From assembly GCF_900100795.1 (NCBI RefSeq), contig NZ_FNCO01000005.1:248001-312000 (forward strand): DNA of 64,000 nucleotides. The letters are read 5' to 3'. The DNA is from Pseudomonas abietaniphila. Lineage in GTDB: Bacteria; Pseudomonadota; Gammaproteobacteria; Pseudomonadales; Pseudomonadaceae. Below are positions 38,124 to 46,974 of the stretch, piece by piece (position 1 is the first letter of the stretch; every line of letters begins with the position of its first letter). Made by a program: the position numbers and the translations under genes. The notes below the pieces were generated by a model that was not told where the DNA came from, ran no database searches, and worked only from the letters and a program-made list of their open reading frames with translations.

Positions 38124-38549
38124 ATGGAGTTGACCACCATGAATATCAGCACTGCCAAAACCACGTTCAACGGCCTGCGCGGGCTGAAACTGGCCGCGCT
38201 GGCTCTGGGCACCAGCTTCCTGCTCGCCGGTTGCGCAGGCAACCCGCCCAGCGAGCAATACGCCGTCACCCAATCCGCGGTGAACGCAGCCGTTACCGCC
38301 GGCGGTACTGAGTACGCAGCGGTGGAAATGAAATCTGCCCAGGACAAGTTCAAGCAAGCCGAACTGGCCATGCAGGAAAAGAAATACGACGAAGCCCGCA
38401 AATACGCCGAACAAGCCGAATGGGACGCTCGAGTAGCTGAGCGTAAGGCCCAGGCCGCCAAGGCTCAGAAAGCGGTGCAGGATGCTCGTCAGGGCGTCAA
38501 TGAACTGCGTGAAGAAGGCATGCGCCAGGTTCAGCCGGTCAGCCAGTAA
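38124..38549 (+). CDS. DUF4398 lipoprotein
   Basis: The 141-residue product has a lipoprotein signal with lipobox LLAGC (lipid cysteine C37). A periplasmic body of long helices, rich in Ala, Lys and Glu, follows (about residues 62-130), typical of DUF4398. An AGGAG site lies 7 bases before the ATG at 38124; a second ATG at 38139 is possible. It is followed after 48 bases by lptF, as in PAO1, so the two envelope proteins are probably made together. Function is unknown; a coiled-coil structural role in the envelope is inference. Confidence 0.85.
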   Translation: MELTTMNISTAKTTFNGLRGLKLAALALGTSFLLAGCAGNPPSEQYAVTQSAVNAAVTAGGTEYAAVEMKSAQDKFKQAELAMQEKKYDEARKYAEQAEWDARVAERKAQAAKAQKAVQDARQGVNELREEGMRQVQPVSQ

Positions 38550-38597
38550 CCCTTCGCCTTTCATGCATTGGCCATTGATTTAAAGGAAGAAACCATC

Positions 38598-39380
38598 ATG
38601 CGTAAACAAGTACTGATCCCTGCCCTGCTGGCCCTGAGCGTTGGTCTGGCTGCCTGCTCCTCGCAACCTAACGTGAACCTGGAACAAGCCCGGACCAACT
38701 ACTCGGCGCTGCAAAGCAATCCGAAAGCCAGTCAATTGGCGGCGCTGGAAACCAAGGACGCCAGCGAATGGCTGGACAAGGCAGACGCCGCGTATCGCAA
38801 TCATGACGACGAAAAGAAAGTCGATCAGCTGGCGTACCTGACCAATCAGCGCGTCGAACTGGCCAAGCAGACGATCAACCTGAAGACTGCTGAGAACGAT
38901 CTGAAAAACGCATCGGCCCAACGTGCTCAGGCGCGTCTGGATGCTCGCGATGCTCAGATCAAGCAACTGCAGAACAGCCTGAACGCCAAGCAAACCGAAC
39001 GCGGCACGCTGGTGACCTTTGGCGACGTATTGTTTGACCTGAACAAGGCCGAGCTGAAATCGACGGGCCTGGTGAACGTGAACAAGCTGGCGCAGTTCCT
39101 GTCGGAAAACCCTGATCGCAAGGTGATCGTCGAGGGCTACACCGACAGCACCGGTTCGGCGACCTACAACCAGTCGCTGTCCGAGCGCCGCGCGAACTCG
39201 GTGCGCATGGCACTGGTGAAGATGGGCGTGGCCATGGACCGTGTCGTTGCGCAGGGTTATGGCAAGGAGTACCCGGTGGCGGATAACGCCAGCGCGTCGG
39301 GCCGTGCGATGAACCGTCGTGTGGAAGTGACCATTTCCAACGATAACCAGCCGGTCGCACCGCGTTCTTCGATGCAGTGA
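38598..39380 (+). CDS. lptF: OmpA-family outer-membrane lipoprotein LptF
   Basis: LptF is an outer-membrane lipoprotein with a peptidoglycan-binding OmpA domain. In P. aeruginosa it is AlgU-regulated and linked to envelope stress survival. The 260-residue protein has the lipid cysteine C20 (SVGLAACSS) and a helical segment (about 30-135, DUF4398-like). The C-terminal OmpA domain has VEGYTDSTGSATYNQSLSERR near 175 and NRRVEVTI near 240. The start has an AAAGGAAG site 9 bases upstream. A strong terminator follows. Confidence 0.9.
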   Translation: MRKQVLIPALLALSVGLAACSSQPNVNLEQARTNYSALQSNPKASQLAALETKDASEWLDKADAAYRNHDDEKKVDQLAYLTNQRVELAKQTINLKTAENDLKNASAQRAQARLDARDAQIKQLQNSLNAKQTERGTLVTFGDVLFDLNKAELKSTGLVNVNKLAQFLSENPDRKVIVEGYTDSTGSATYNQSLSERRANSVRMALVKMGVAMDRVVAQGYGKEYPVADNASASGRAMNRRVEVTISNDNQPVAPRSSMQ

Positions 39381-39419
39381 TAGGGCTGATGCGGTGATGT
39401 AATTGCCGCTGCAAGTCAG

Positions 39420-39457
39420 AAGGCCCCGTCTGTGGATGCAGATGGGGCCTTTTTTTG
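39420..39457 (+). terminator. Intrinsic terminator after lptF
   Basis: A 13-bp stem (AAGGCCCCGTCTG / CAGATGGGGCCTT) with a six-base loop is followed by T7. It ends the DUF4398-lptF transcript. Confidence 0.92.
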
Positions 39458-39520
39458 TGGCAGGAAAAGGAAATGGAAAAGCAAAATCAACAGCAGAAGC
39501 ATCAGGTTGACGCGGTCCAA

Positions 39521-39588
39521 GACGCTCTGCGTCCAAGTCGATGCGGAGCGTCAATCGATGCGTTACCACGCGGAGCATGGGTACGATC
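39521..39588 (+). repeat. DUF1534-like interspersed repeat, copy 2
   Basis: GACGCTCTGCGTC, then ATGCGGAGCGTC, then GTTACCACGCGGAGCATGG repeats the element seen inverted at 11892-11940. Confidence 0.6.
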
Positions 39589-39594
39589 AGAAAA

Positions 39595-39921
39595 TCACTG
39601 CACCTTCTGCGGCGTTTCCTGCCCCATGCACCTCACCGCCTGCTTGCGATCATTCACCAACACTCCGGTCAGACCCTTCTGCGCGGTATCGAACAACACC
39701 ATCACCCCATCGATACACTGAGCCACCTGCGGCGCCGGCTCCAGCGCGACTTTGTAGTCCTCCCCCGGCACCGTCTTGAGCATCGTGAACTCGCTCAACT
39801 GCAACGCATCCTCAGGCTTTGCGAAGTGCAGATACCCGTAGTACCACAGCGTCCCGACGGTCAAAAAAATACAGCCAATCCCAGTCAGAATCTGCGGGAT
39901 CACATTACGCTCGTCACTCAT
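39595..39921 (-). CDS. Conserved small membrane-anchored protein
   Basis: The 108-residue protein has one transmembrane helix at about residues 9-29 and a short periplasmic or cytoplasmic domain with two cysteines (QCIDGVMVLFD and VRCMGQE), which could form a disulfide if exported. I do not recognise a named family. Its ATG overlaps the stop codon of the alpha/beta hydrolase gene (ATGA), so the two are translationally coupled and probably work in the same compartment. Confidence 0.78.
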   Translation of the reverse strand: MSDERNVIPQILTGIGCIFLTVGTLWYYGYLHFAKPEDALQLSEFTMLKTVPGEDYKVALEPAPQVAQCIDGVMVLFDTAQKGLTGVLVNDRKQAVRCMGQETPQKVQ

Positions 39922-40856
39922 TTCGAACTCTCTGCCGGTTGCGTTTCCGATGGCGCAGAGGAAGTCTTCTTGCTCGCATCAGGATCAGGGTAATTGGGGA
40001 TCTCGGCCAGACGCCGCAGGCCGTTAAAGTGTTGCGGGTCGTCCAGATACCGGACCATGACTTCACGCCAAGTCGGGTCTTCGAAGGTTTGCACATGAGG
40101 CCCCCGCGTCAGTTGCAGGACCCGTGGCAACGGTGCGGACTGATACAGGCTGATGCCGTTGTGCAACGGAACCTGCGAATCGTCGAGGCTCTGGAACAGC
40201 AGCATCGGCGTGCCTTTGAGCTGCGTAATGCCATTGATGGCGCTGTCGCTGTCGGGGATCACCCACGACAATGGCCGCTTGAACGGCCACGTGAGCCACG
40301 ACGTGCTCAACGTGTAGCGCGCCACTTCGCGATAGCTGGCCGGCACGCCGTCGAGCACCAAGGCTTTCACCCGAGAACGCTGTTGCGGGTGCTCGGACAG
40401 GTAATGCACACCCAGCGCGCCACCAATGCTTTGCCCCAACACCACCAGCGGTTTGCCCTGCACCTCCGGCGCCTTGTTCAGCCAGTCGAACGCCGCGTCG
40501 ATGTCCTGGTACACCGCTGGCAGACTGGGGTCGCCTTCGGAATGGCCATAGCCGCGATAATCCAGCAACAGCACTTGATAGCCCTGCTCCGGAAGCCAAT
40601 AGCTGCCGCTCAGGTGCCAGGCCATGTTTCCGCCGTTGCCATGCAGGTGCAGCACCGTGCCCTTGACCGGAACGCCGGCTTTCGCGGGCAGAAACCAGGC
40701 ATTGAGTTTTGTGCCGTCGGCGGTGGTCAGCGTCAGGTCACGGTACGGCAGGTGGGCCTTTTCCGGGGTGAGGGGGACGTCGCGCTCCGGGTAGAACAGC
40801 AGTTCGCTGCAGCCGGCGAGAAAGAGGATCGTGATGAGAGTGACGATGAGCTTCAA
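39918..40856 (-). CDS. Alpha/beta hydrolase lipoprotein
   Basis: The 312-residue product has a lipoprotein signal (ITILFLAGCSE, lipid cysteine C16) and an alpha/beta-hydrolase fold. The oxyanion-hole segment LHGNGGN is near residue 72 and the nucleophile S143 is in VLGQSIGGA. A likely acid is in QSLDDSQVP near 240, and the histidine is in GPHVQTF near 265. The family has many unassigned esterases and peptidases, so the substrate is unknown. The C-terminus is low complexity (Ser, Glu, Pro). It is the first gene of a two-gene unit with the small membrane protein. Confidence 0.87.
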   Translation of the reverse strand: MKLIVTLITILFLAGCSELLFYPERDVPLTPEKAHLPYRDLTLTTADGTKLNAWFLPAKAGVPVKGTVLHLHGNGGNMAWHLSGSYWLPEQGYQVLLLDYRGYGHSEGDPSLPAVYQDIDAAFDWLNKAPEVQGKPLVVLGQSIGGALGVHYLSEHPQQRSRVKALVLDGVPASYREVARYTLSTSWLTWPFKRPLSWVIPDSDSAINGITQLKGTPMLLFQSLDDSQVPLHNGISLYQSAPLPRVLQLTRGPHVQTFEDPTWREVMVRYLDDPQHFNGLRRLAEIPNYPDPDASKKTSSAPSETQPAESSK

Positions 40857-40914
40857 ACGGGTTTCATCCTTGTTTTTTCGCCGTGTGAGGAGGCCTTTTT
40901 ATCGCTGTACCCTT

Positions 40915-41000
40915 TGTAGGAGCCGGCTTGCTGGCGAATGCGGTGTGTCATTCAAATCTGGTGTTGAACTGACGCGTTCGCCAGCAAGCCAGCGCCTACC
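40915..41000. repeat. REP doublet, GGCTTGCTGGCGA subtype
   Basis: Inverted arms TGTAGGAGCCGGCTTGCTGG (40915) and CGCCAGCAAGCCAGCGCCTA (to 41000) lie downstream of the QEGLA gene and upstream of the hydrolase gene, both on the minus strand. Confidence 0.8.
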
Positions 41001-41084
41001 GGGCGGGTGCCAGATCGGTCAGCACTGATCTTGCTGTTCTTGCACCTTCGCCACCAAGCCGGTTTTTTTGAAAACGCTCGGCGC

Positions 41085-42362
41085 TCAAAGGATATTCGAG
41101 TAATCCGCTTCGATCCGGTCCAGGCTCAAATGGTTCAGGAAGTTGGAGAAGCACATCCATGCCGACAACGCGTTCATGTCGCGGAACTGCTCCGGCAGGT
41201 ATTTGGGCGGCACCACCAGCCCTTCGTCCACTAATTGGCGCAACGTGCGCATGTCTTCGAGCGTGGTCTTGCCGCAAAACAGCAGCGGCACCTGCTCCAG
41301 CTTGCCCTTTCTCACGGCCAACTGGATGTAGTTGTAAACCATGATGAAGCCCTTGAGGTAGGACAGGTCCTTGGTGAACGGCAGACCGTTGGGCACAGAG
41401 CCCCGGAAAACGCGGCTGGCGTTGCCGTAGCTTTCAGGCATACCGAAGCCCTGCTCACGGTAGAACTCGAACACCTGCAGGAAATCCGCGCCCTCTTCGG
41501 CCATGTGAATCGCACGGGTGCGGTTGGTCAGCTTGCGCAGGCGGCTGGGGTAGGAGGCGAAGCCGATGACTTCCATCAGAATCGCCAGGCCTTCCTGGGT
41601 CACGGTCGACGACGGTGGGCCTTTGGCGAGGAAAGTGCAGATCGGCTGATTCTGACCGTTCAGGGTAGTGCCCACGTGCACAAGGCCTTCGTGGACTTCC
41701 AGCGCCCGCACGTCACGCTCGTTGAACATCGCGTCGCTGCGGATCTTGATGTAATCGGCGCCCGCCGCCGCGTCCGCGACAATACCGTCGGACTCAAACA
41801 CACGGATGGTTTCTTCAGCCTCGCCAAAGGTGCGATTCAGCCGGCTTTGGAGCATGGCCACCGCGTCTTTCGCCGTCAGAATCTTCGGTTCGTCCTTGAG
41901 GTCACCGCGCCCGGCGATGTTGTTCAGGTAATCGGACAGCATCAGGCCGAGGTCGGCCAGCGTCGGATCACCGGCATGAAACGCATCGGACGCCGCGCCG
42001 TACAACTCTTGGGAAATGAGGCCAAAATCCGGTGTGCCACGGGCCTCGAGCATCCGGATGACCATCCGGTACTCCTTGCACATGCGCCGCATGATCTGCC
42101 CGACCGGGTTGAACTGCCCCAGTTGCCGGGTAATGTCGCGCTCGATGTTCTGGAATTCCAGTTTCAATGCGCCGGAGTCAAAACCCAACGGGCGATTCTC
42201 GTAGTAGGCCCGATCGATCTCGGGCATTTGCTTGCCCTTGGCGGAAAGAAAATTCTTGCGGATGCTGTCGTCCCACTTCACCGCATCCAGTACCCGGATC
42301 GGCGTTTGCGCGAACACGATACGATCGGACAGCGTGCGAATGGTCTGCTGGTAATCGTCCAC
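41085..42362 (-). CDS. QEGLA-motif protein with HExxxH zinc-peptidase signature (DUF1704-like)
   Basis: The 425-residue protein matches the group annotated as 'flavohemoglobin expression-modulating QEGLA motif protein' (PF08014). HEGLVH lies at residues 224-229 and QEGLA at 256-260. The HExxxH pattern plus a downstream glutamate is the zinc-binding arrangement of the MATCAP tyrosine-carboxypeptidase family, to which PF08014 is related. Peptidase function here is inference. There is no signal peptide. The gene starts 28 bases after the lipoprotein gene on the same strand, so they likely form one operon. Confidence 0.82.
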   Translation of the reverse strand: MDDYQQTIRTLSDRIVFAQTPIRVLDAVKWDDSIRKNFLSAKGKQMPEIDRAYYENRPLGFDSGALKLEFQNIERDITRQLGQFNPVGQIMRRMCKEYRMVIRMLEARGTPDFGLISQELYGAASDAFHAGDPTLADLGLMLSDYLNNIAGRGDLKDEPKILTAKDAVAMLQSRLNRTFGEAEETIRVFESDGIVADAAAGADYIKIRSDAMFNERDVRALEVHEGLVHVGTTLNGQNQPICTFLAKGPPSSTVTQEGLAILMEVIGFASYPSRLRKLTNRTRAIHMAEEGADFLQVFEFYREQGFGMPESYGNASRVFRGSVPNGLPFTKDLSYLKGFIMVYNYIQLAVRKGKLEQVPLLFCGKTTLEDMRTLRQLVDEGLVVPPKYLPEQFRDMNALSAWMCFSNFLNHLSLDRIEADYSNIL

Positions 42363-42390
42363 CCAGTACCCCTTTAATTGACCTTTAGCG

Positions 42391-42948
42391 CTATTTGGTC
42401 ATGCGCTGATATTGAGCTGCTTTGAGAAAGACATCGGAATTGGCGGTGTCGTCCAGATAGGCGAACACCTTGTCCATGGAGGTGGTGATCAGCACGCCGT
42501 CACCCTTCTCGGTTTCAATCGCCTGGCCTTCGAAGGTCTTTTGCTCGATCAGCTGCTGCATCCGTTCCAGGTCCAGGTCATAGACGTCCAGTTCGTCGGC
42601 CGCGTTATCGTTGTCGACCAGGTCGAAGCCGGCGATGACGTAATTGGCCCCGTACTTTTCAGGCAACGCCGCCGACACGTACCAGCGGCTGCCATGGCGC
42701 GACACCGTGAAGGTGTACTCGTCGCGGTTCTTGCGATCCCCCTTGCGGTAGCTGACGGCCTTGTACTGATTGGCCCCGGCGCGGCTGATTTCCAGCTCCA
42801 GCGGCTCGCCCCAGGCGTTCTTGCTGGTCCAGGTGCCGAGCAGTTTCGGCGGCGCGGTGTCGCGCGTGGGAATCGGGTCCTTGAAAGTCACCAGGCATCC
42901 GCTCAACAGCGCGAACGACAAGGCGAGCAAAACGCTCCAGACTTTCAT
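42391..42948 (-). CDS. Hypothetical lipoprotein upstream of the QEGLA gene
   Basis: The 185-residue product has a clear lipoprotein signal (MKVWSVLLALSFALLSGC, lipid cysteine C18). A beta-rich periplasmic domain follows, starting LLGTWTSKNAWGEPLELEIS, a lipocalin-like pattern. I do not recognise a named family. An AGGAGAAG ribosome-binding site is 4 bases before the ATG. The longer frame upstream is antisense to the TetR gene and was discarded. Close spacing with the QEGLA gene suggests co-expression. Confidence 0.82.
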   Translation of the reverse strand: MKVWSVLLALSFALLSGCLVTFKDPIPTRDTAPPKLLGTWTSKNAWGEPLELEISRAGANQYKAVSYRKGDRKNRDEYTFTVSRHGSRWYVSAALPEKYGANYVIAGFDLVDNDNAADELDVYDLDLERMQQLIEQKTFEGQAIETEKGDGVLITTSMDKVFAYLDDTANSDVFLKAAQYQRMTK

Positions 42949-42989
42949 CGCTTCTCCTGAAAGTGAGCCCTCGACACCGAGCCCTGAAA

Positions 42990-43730
42990 TTATGCGTTGC
43001 AGCCCGTCATGGGCTTGGCGGTGCCCAGCACCAGATGCATCTGGCGGGTAAGAATAGCGAGCATTTCTTCGTCTGCGTGGGGACGTGGTCCCTCGAGCAA
43101 GCCCTGATATTCCATCCGCCCGATAATCCCCGTCAACACTTGCGCATCCACTTGCGGTTGGGCCGAGCCCATGACCTCGAGAAACTGGGCGCTTCCCTGC
43201 AACAGAATCTGCTGGTGCGCGCTGACCAGAGGCGCCAGTCGCGGGTTGATCAACGCTTCGAGGCGGAAGGCGTGCTCGGCGATCAATTGATCGCGGCGCG
43301 TCAGCAACTGATGGCGCACGTAGTCCAGGGTCATGCGCGCAATCTCGTCCGCCAGCCGCGCGCGGGCATCGGCGCTGCCGTCGTTGCGCGCGACCATTTC
43401 GCGCAGCAGGGTTTCGGTGTTGGTCCACAGCTTGGCCATGTACGCCGCGCTGCGTTCGACGTATTGGGCGAAGGCATCGGTGAGCAGGTCGTCGATGTCC
43501 TTGAAGTAATAAGTGGTGGCCGACAGCGGCACTTGCGCTTCGGCGGCCACGGCGCGGTGCCGGACGGCCCGCACGCCATCACGGATGAGAATGCGCATGG
43601 CCGCATCGAGAATCTGCTGTCGGCGCTGTTCGCTTCCCTGTCGGCTCGCCTTGCGGCCTTGATACTGAACACTCTGTGCGACGGCCGTGGCAAGGCCAGC
43701 GGCTCCCTTTTGAGCGATCGTACGATTCAC
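42990..43730 (-). CDS. TetR-family transcriptional regulator
   Basis: The 246-residue protein has a TetR helix-turn-helix at about residues 36-75 (RRQQILDAAMRILIRDGVRAV, then VAAEAQVPLSATTYYFKDID). The YYF segment is the typical recognition-helix end. The ligand domain is not assignable. I chose the GTG start at 43730, preceded by AGAGGAA at 9 bases; the frame continues 40 codons upstream into a REP arm, which argues against the longer form. It precedes the lipoprotein-QEGLA pair by 41 bases on the same strand and may be co-transcribed with them. Confidence 0.85.
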   Translation of the reverse strand: MNRTIAQKGAAGLATAVAQSVQYQGRKASRQGSEQRRQQILDAAMRILIRDGVRAVRHRAVAAEAQVPLSATTYYFKDIDDLLTDAFAQYVERSAAYMAKLWTNTETLLREMVARNDGSADARARLADEIARMTLDYVRHQLLTRRDQLIAEHAFRLEALINPRLAPLVSAHQQILLQGSAQFLEVMGSAQPQVDAQVLTGIIGRMEYQGLLEGPRPHADEEMLAILTRQMHLVLGTAKPMTGCNA

Positions 43731-43770
43731 GACAGGTTTTCCTCTTTGAATGACTGGCAGGCGCGGAGCC

Positions 43771-43905
43771 TGTAGGAGCGTGGCTTGTCCCGCGATCGGC
43801 GGGGAACCCGTCGTAAACCCTGAGCACACGGTTTTCCTGTTACACCGCATTCGCCGGTTTTGCGACGACTGCGTCGCCGATCGCGGGACAAGCCACGCTC
43901 CTACC
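43771..43905. repeat. REP doublet, GGCTTGTCCCGCGA subtype
   Basis: Inverted arms TGTAGGAGCGTGGCTTGTCC (43771) and CGCGGGACAAGCCACGCTCC (to 43905) enclose about 75 bases, including AACCGTG-type inverted repeats. It lies between lysS and the TetR gene. Confidence 0.87.
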
Positions 43906-43930
43906 GTTGGCCTGCGTGACTGTAATGGAC

Positions 43931-43959
43931 AAAAAAAAGCCGCCCTGCTCAGGCGGCTT
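43931..43959 (-). terminator. Intrinsic terminator after lysS
   Basis: AAGCCGCC / GGCGGCTT with a seven-base loop, followed on the minus strand by T8, lies 13 bases after the lysS stop. Confidence 0.92.
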
Positions 43960-43971
43960 GTTTTAAAGCGC

Positions 43972-45474
43972 TTATGCTTGCGGCCGCATGTGCGGGAACA
44001 GGATGACGTCGCGGATCGACGGCGAGTTGGTCAGCAGCATCACCAGACGGTCGATACCGATGCCCTCACCCGCTGTCGGCGGCATGCCATATTCAAGGGC
44101 GCGAACAAAGTCGGCGTCGTAATGCATGGCTTCGTCGTCACCTGCGTCCTTGTCGGCCACCTGTGCCATGAAACGCTCGGCCTGGTCTTCCGCGTCGTTC
44201 AACTCGGAGTAGGCGTTGGCGATTTCACGGCCACCGATGAACAGTTCGAAACGGTCAGTGACGTTCGGGTTGTCGTCGTTACGACGGGCCAGCGGCGACA
44301 CTTCGAACGGGTACTGGGTGATGAAGTGCGGCTGCTCCAGCTTGTGCTCGACCAGCTCTTCAAAAATCATCACCTGCAGCTTGCCCAGACCTTCGAAGCC
44401 CAGCACCTTGGCGCCGGCTTTCTTGGCGATTGCGCGAGCCTTGTCGATGTCGTTCAGGTCTTCGGCGGTCAGGTCGGGGTTGTACTTGAGGATCGAGTCG
44501 AACACCGACAGACGCGCGAACGGTTCGCCGAAGTGGAACACCTTGTCGCCGTACGGCACGTCGGTGCTGCCCAGAACCAGTTGAGCCAGTTCACGGAACA
44601 GCTCTTCGGTCAGGTCCATGTTGTCTTCGTAGTCGGCGTACGCCTGGTAGAACTCCAACATGGTGAATTCAGGGTTGTGACGGGTCGAAACGCCTTCGTT
44701 ACGGAAGTTGCGGTTGATCTCGAACACTTTCTCGAACCCACCGACAACCAGCCGCTTGAGGTACAGCTCAGGCGCGATGCGCAGGAACATTTCCATGTCC
44801 AGGGCGTTGTGGTGGGTTTCGAACGGTTTGGCCGCCGCGCCGCCAGGGATGGTCTGCAGCATCGGCGTTTCGACTTCCAGGAAGTCACGCTTCATCAGGA
44901 AGCTGCGAATGTGCGCAATGACCTGCGAACGCACGCGGAAGGTCTGACGCACGTCTTCGTTGACGATCAGATCGACGTAGCGCTGACGGTAGCGTTGCTC
45001 GGTGTCGGTCAGGCCGTGGTGCTTGTCCGGCAGCGGACGCAGCGACTTGGTCAGCAGACGGACGCTGGTCATTTCGACGTACAGGTCGCCCTTGCCGGAA
45101 CGGGCCAGGGTGCCTTCGGCGGCAATGATATCGCCCATGTCCCAGGTCTTGACGGCGGCCAGGGTGTCTTCGGACAGTGTCTTGCGGTTGACGTAGACCT
45201 GAATGCGACCGGTCATGTCCTGAATCACCATGAACGAACCACGGTTGAGCATGATGCGACCGGCAACCTTGACCGGAATCGCCGCCTCGGCCAGCGCTTC
45301 CTTGGTCTCGTCCGCGTACTGTTTCTGCAGGTCGTTGCAGTAGTTTTCGCGGCGGAAGTCATTCGGGAAGGCATTGCCCTTGGCGCGCTCGGCAGCAAGC
45401 TTTTCCTTGCGCAGGGCGATCAGGGTGTTTTCTTCCTGTTGCAGGGCTTGCGGGTCGAGTTGTTGGTCGCTCAT
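43972..45474 (-). CDS. lysS: Lysyl-tRNA synthetase, class II
   Basis: LysS charges tRNA-Lys. The 500-residue protein has the N-terminal OB-fold anticodon domain ([20 protein letters not shown] near residue 73). The class II core includes motif 2 ([20 protein letters not shown]) and motif 3 near the end ([21 protein letters not shown]). Length is standard. It follows prfB on the same strand by about 100 bases, the classic prfB-lysS order, so it is probably co-transcribed. Confidence 0.97.
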   Translation of the reverse strand: MSDQQLDPQALQQEENTLIALRKEKLAAERAKGNAFPNDFRRENYCNDLQKQYADETKEALAEAAIPVKVAGRIMLNRGSFMVIQDMTGRIQVYVNRKTLSEDTLAAVKTWDMGDIIAAEGTLARSGKGDLYVEMTSVRLLTKSLRPLPDKHHGLTDTEQRYRQRYVDLIVNEDVRQTFRVRSQVIAHIRSFLMKRDFLEVETPMLQTIPGGAAAKPFETHHNALDMEMFLRIAPELYLKRLVVGGFEKVFEINRNFRNEGVSTRHNPEFTMLEFYQAYADYEDNMDLTEELFRELAQLVLGSTDVPYGDKVFHFGEPFARLSVFDSILKYNPDLTAEDLNDIDKARAIAKKAGAKVLGFEGLGKLQVMIFEELVEHKLEQPHFITQYPFEVSPLARRNDDNPNVTDRFELFIGGREIANAYSELNDAEDQAERFMAQVADKDAGDDEAMHYDADFVRALEYGMPPTAGEGIGIDRLVMLLTNSPSIRDVILFPHMRPQA

Positions 45475-45580
45475 GTCTTTTGATTTTCCATCACAGGTTC
45501 GTTGCTTCTTGCCACAGGCAAGGGATCACGGGCCGGTCGCGGTAGAAGGATGCGCCGTACCCGTAACAGTGGTGTCGCGT

Positions 45581-46676
45581 TTACAGCCCCTGTTTGAGGC
45601 TTGCTTCGAGGTAGCCGTCGAGGTCGCCGTCCAGCACCTTGTTGCAATCGCTGCGCTCAACGCCGGTACGCAAGTCCTTGATGCGCGAGTCATCGAGGAC
45701 GTACGAACGGATCTGGTGACCCCAGCCGATGTCCGACTTGGTGTCTTCCAGCGCCTGGGACGCCGCGTTGCGCTTCTGCATTTCCAGCTCATACAACTTG
45801 GCCCGCAGCATTTTCATGGCGGTGTCCTTGTTCGCGTGCTGGGAGCGCTCGTTCTGGCAGCTGACCACGGTGTTGGTCGGGACGTGGGTGATACGCACCG
45901 CCGAGTCAGTGGTGTTGACGTGCTGACCACCCGCACCGGACGAGCGATAGGTATCGATTCGCAGGTCAGACGGGTTGATGTCGATCTCGATGCGGTCGTC
46001 GATCTCAGGGGACACGAACACCGCCGAGAACGAGGTGTGGCGGCGGGCGCCGGAGTCGAACGGGCTCTTGCGGACCAGGCGGTGCACGCCGATCTCGGTG
46101 CGCAGCCAGCCAAAGGCGTACTCGCCCTTGATGTGAACCGTGGCGCCCTTGATGCCGGCGACTTCGCCTTCGGACAGCTCCATGATGGTCGCGTCGAAGC
46201 CGCGCTTGTCGGCCCAGCGCAGGTACATGCGCAGCAGAATGTTGGCCCAGTCCTGAGCTTCGGTACCGCCGGAGCCGGCCTGGATATCGAGGTAGGCGTT
46301 GTTGGGGTCCATTTCGCCGCTGAACATGCGACGGAATTCGAGCTTCTCCAGCGACTCGCGCAGGCGATCGATTTCAGCAACGACGTCGGCGACAGCCCCT
46401 TCGTCATCTTCTTCGACGGCCATGTCCAGCAAGTCTTTGGCGTCTGTCAGACCGGAACTCATTTCATCGAGGGTTTCGACGATCTGGGCGAGCAGAGAAC
46501 GCTCACGGCCCAGTTCCTGGGCGTACGACGGGTTGTTCCAGACAGCCGGATCTTCGAGCTCGCGGTTTACTTCGGTCAGACGATCATGTTTGTGATCGTA
46601 GTCAAAGATACCCCCGAATGGATTCGGAGCGCTCGGACAGGTCCTTGATGCTGTTTAGGATCGGGTTGATTTCCAT
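45581..46676 (-). CDS. prfB: Peptide chain release factor 2 with programmed +1 frameshift
   Basis: RF2 terminates translation at UAA and UGA. The gene is in two frames: codons 1-24 ([20 protein letters not shown], then RGYL) end at TGA (46602-46604), and the second frame carries the rest after a +1 shift, giving 364 residues. The site AGGGGGTATCTTTGAC is the classic prfB signal: an internal Shine-Dalgarno, CTT and TGA C. The second frame has the RF2 SPF motif ([11 protein letters not shown]) and the GGQ catalytic motif ([12 protein letters not shown]). Low RF2 increases shifting, so the gene regulates itself. The separate frame starting MSSGLTDAK is an internal part only. Confidence 0.96.
46602..46617 (-). 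promoter_or_regulatory. prfB frameshift signal
   Basis: On the minus strand AGGGGGTATCTTTGAC combines a Shine-Dalgarno-like G-run 3 bases before CTT-TGA-C. This is the known autoregulatory slip site of bacterial RF2 genes. Confidence 0.93.
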
Positions 46677-46834
46677 GGTAGGCAGCACTCGCAGGCGAAA
46701 TTTTCAAAGCCGACGAGTATACCCCAGCTCCCGCCCTGATGGCAGTCCGTTGGGCAGGGTCAGAGAGGATCAATGCATTCTCTGGACATCTCAAAAAATG
46801 GGTTGGGTGCCCAGCTTCCAGGTGCAGTCCATTC

Positions 46835-46944
46835 TGTAGTAGACGTCGGAGGTTACGACGGCAGCGAAGGCGGCGGGGCGGTTTCCATCCAGGTCGGCTG
46901 TAGACCGCATTCGCCACTGTCGTAACCTCCAGCAGCTCCCACAG
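46835..46944. repeat. ACGTC-core REP-like doublet
   Basis: The left arm GTAGACGTCGGAGGTTACGA (46838-46868) and a right arm with CGTAACCTCCAGCAGCTCCC (46908-46944) are inverted. The right arm has lost the ACGTC core (CCAGCAGC instead of CCGACGTC). It lies between prfB and wspR. Confidence 0.75.
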
Positions 46945-46974
46945 TGCTGCGCACGTCCATTGATCGGTATCGGA

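Noticed and set aside
43750..45483. A 577-codon frame opposite lysS
   Set aside because: It is a GC-rich antisense shadow of lysS with no recognisable domain.
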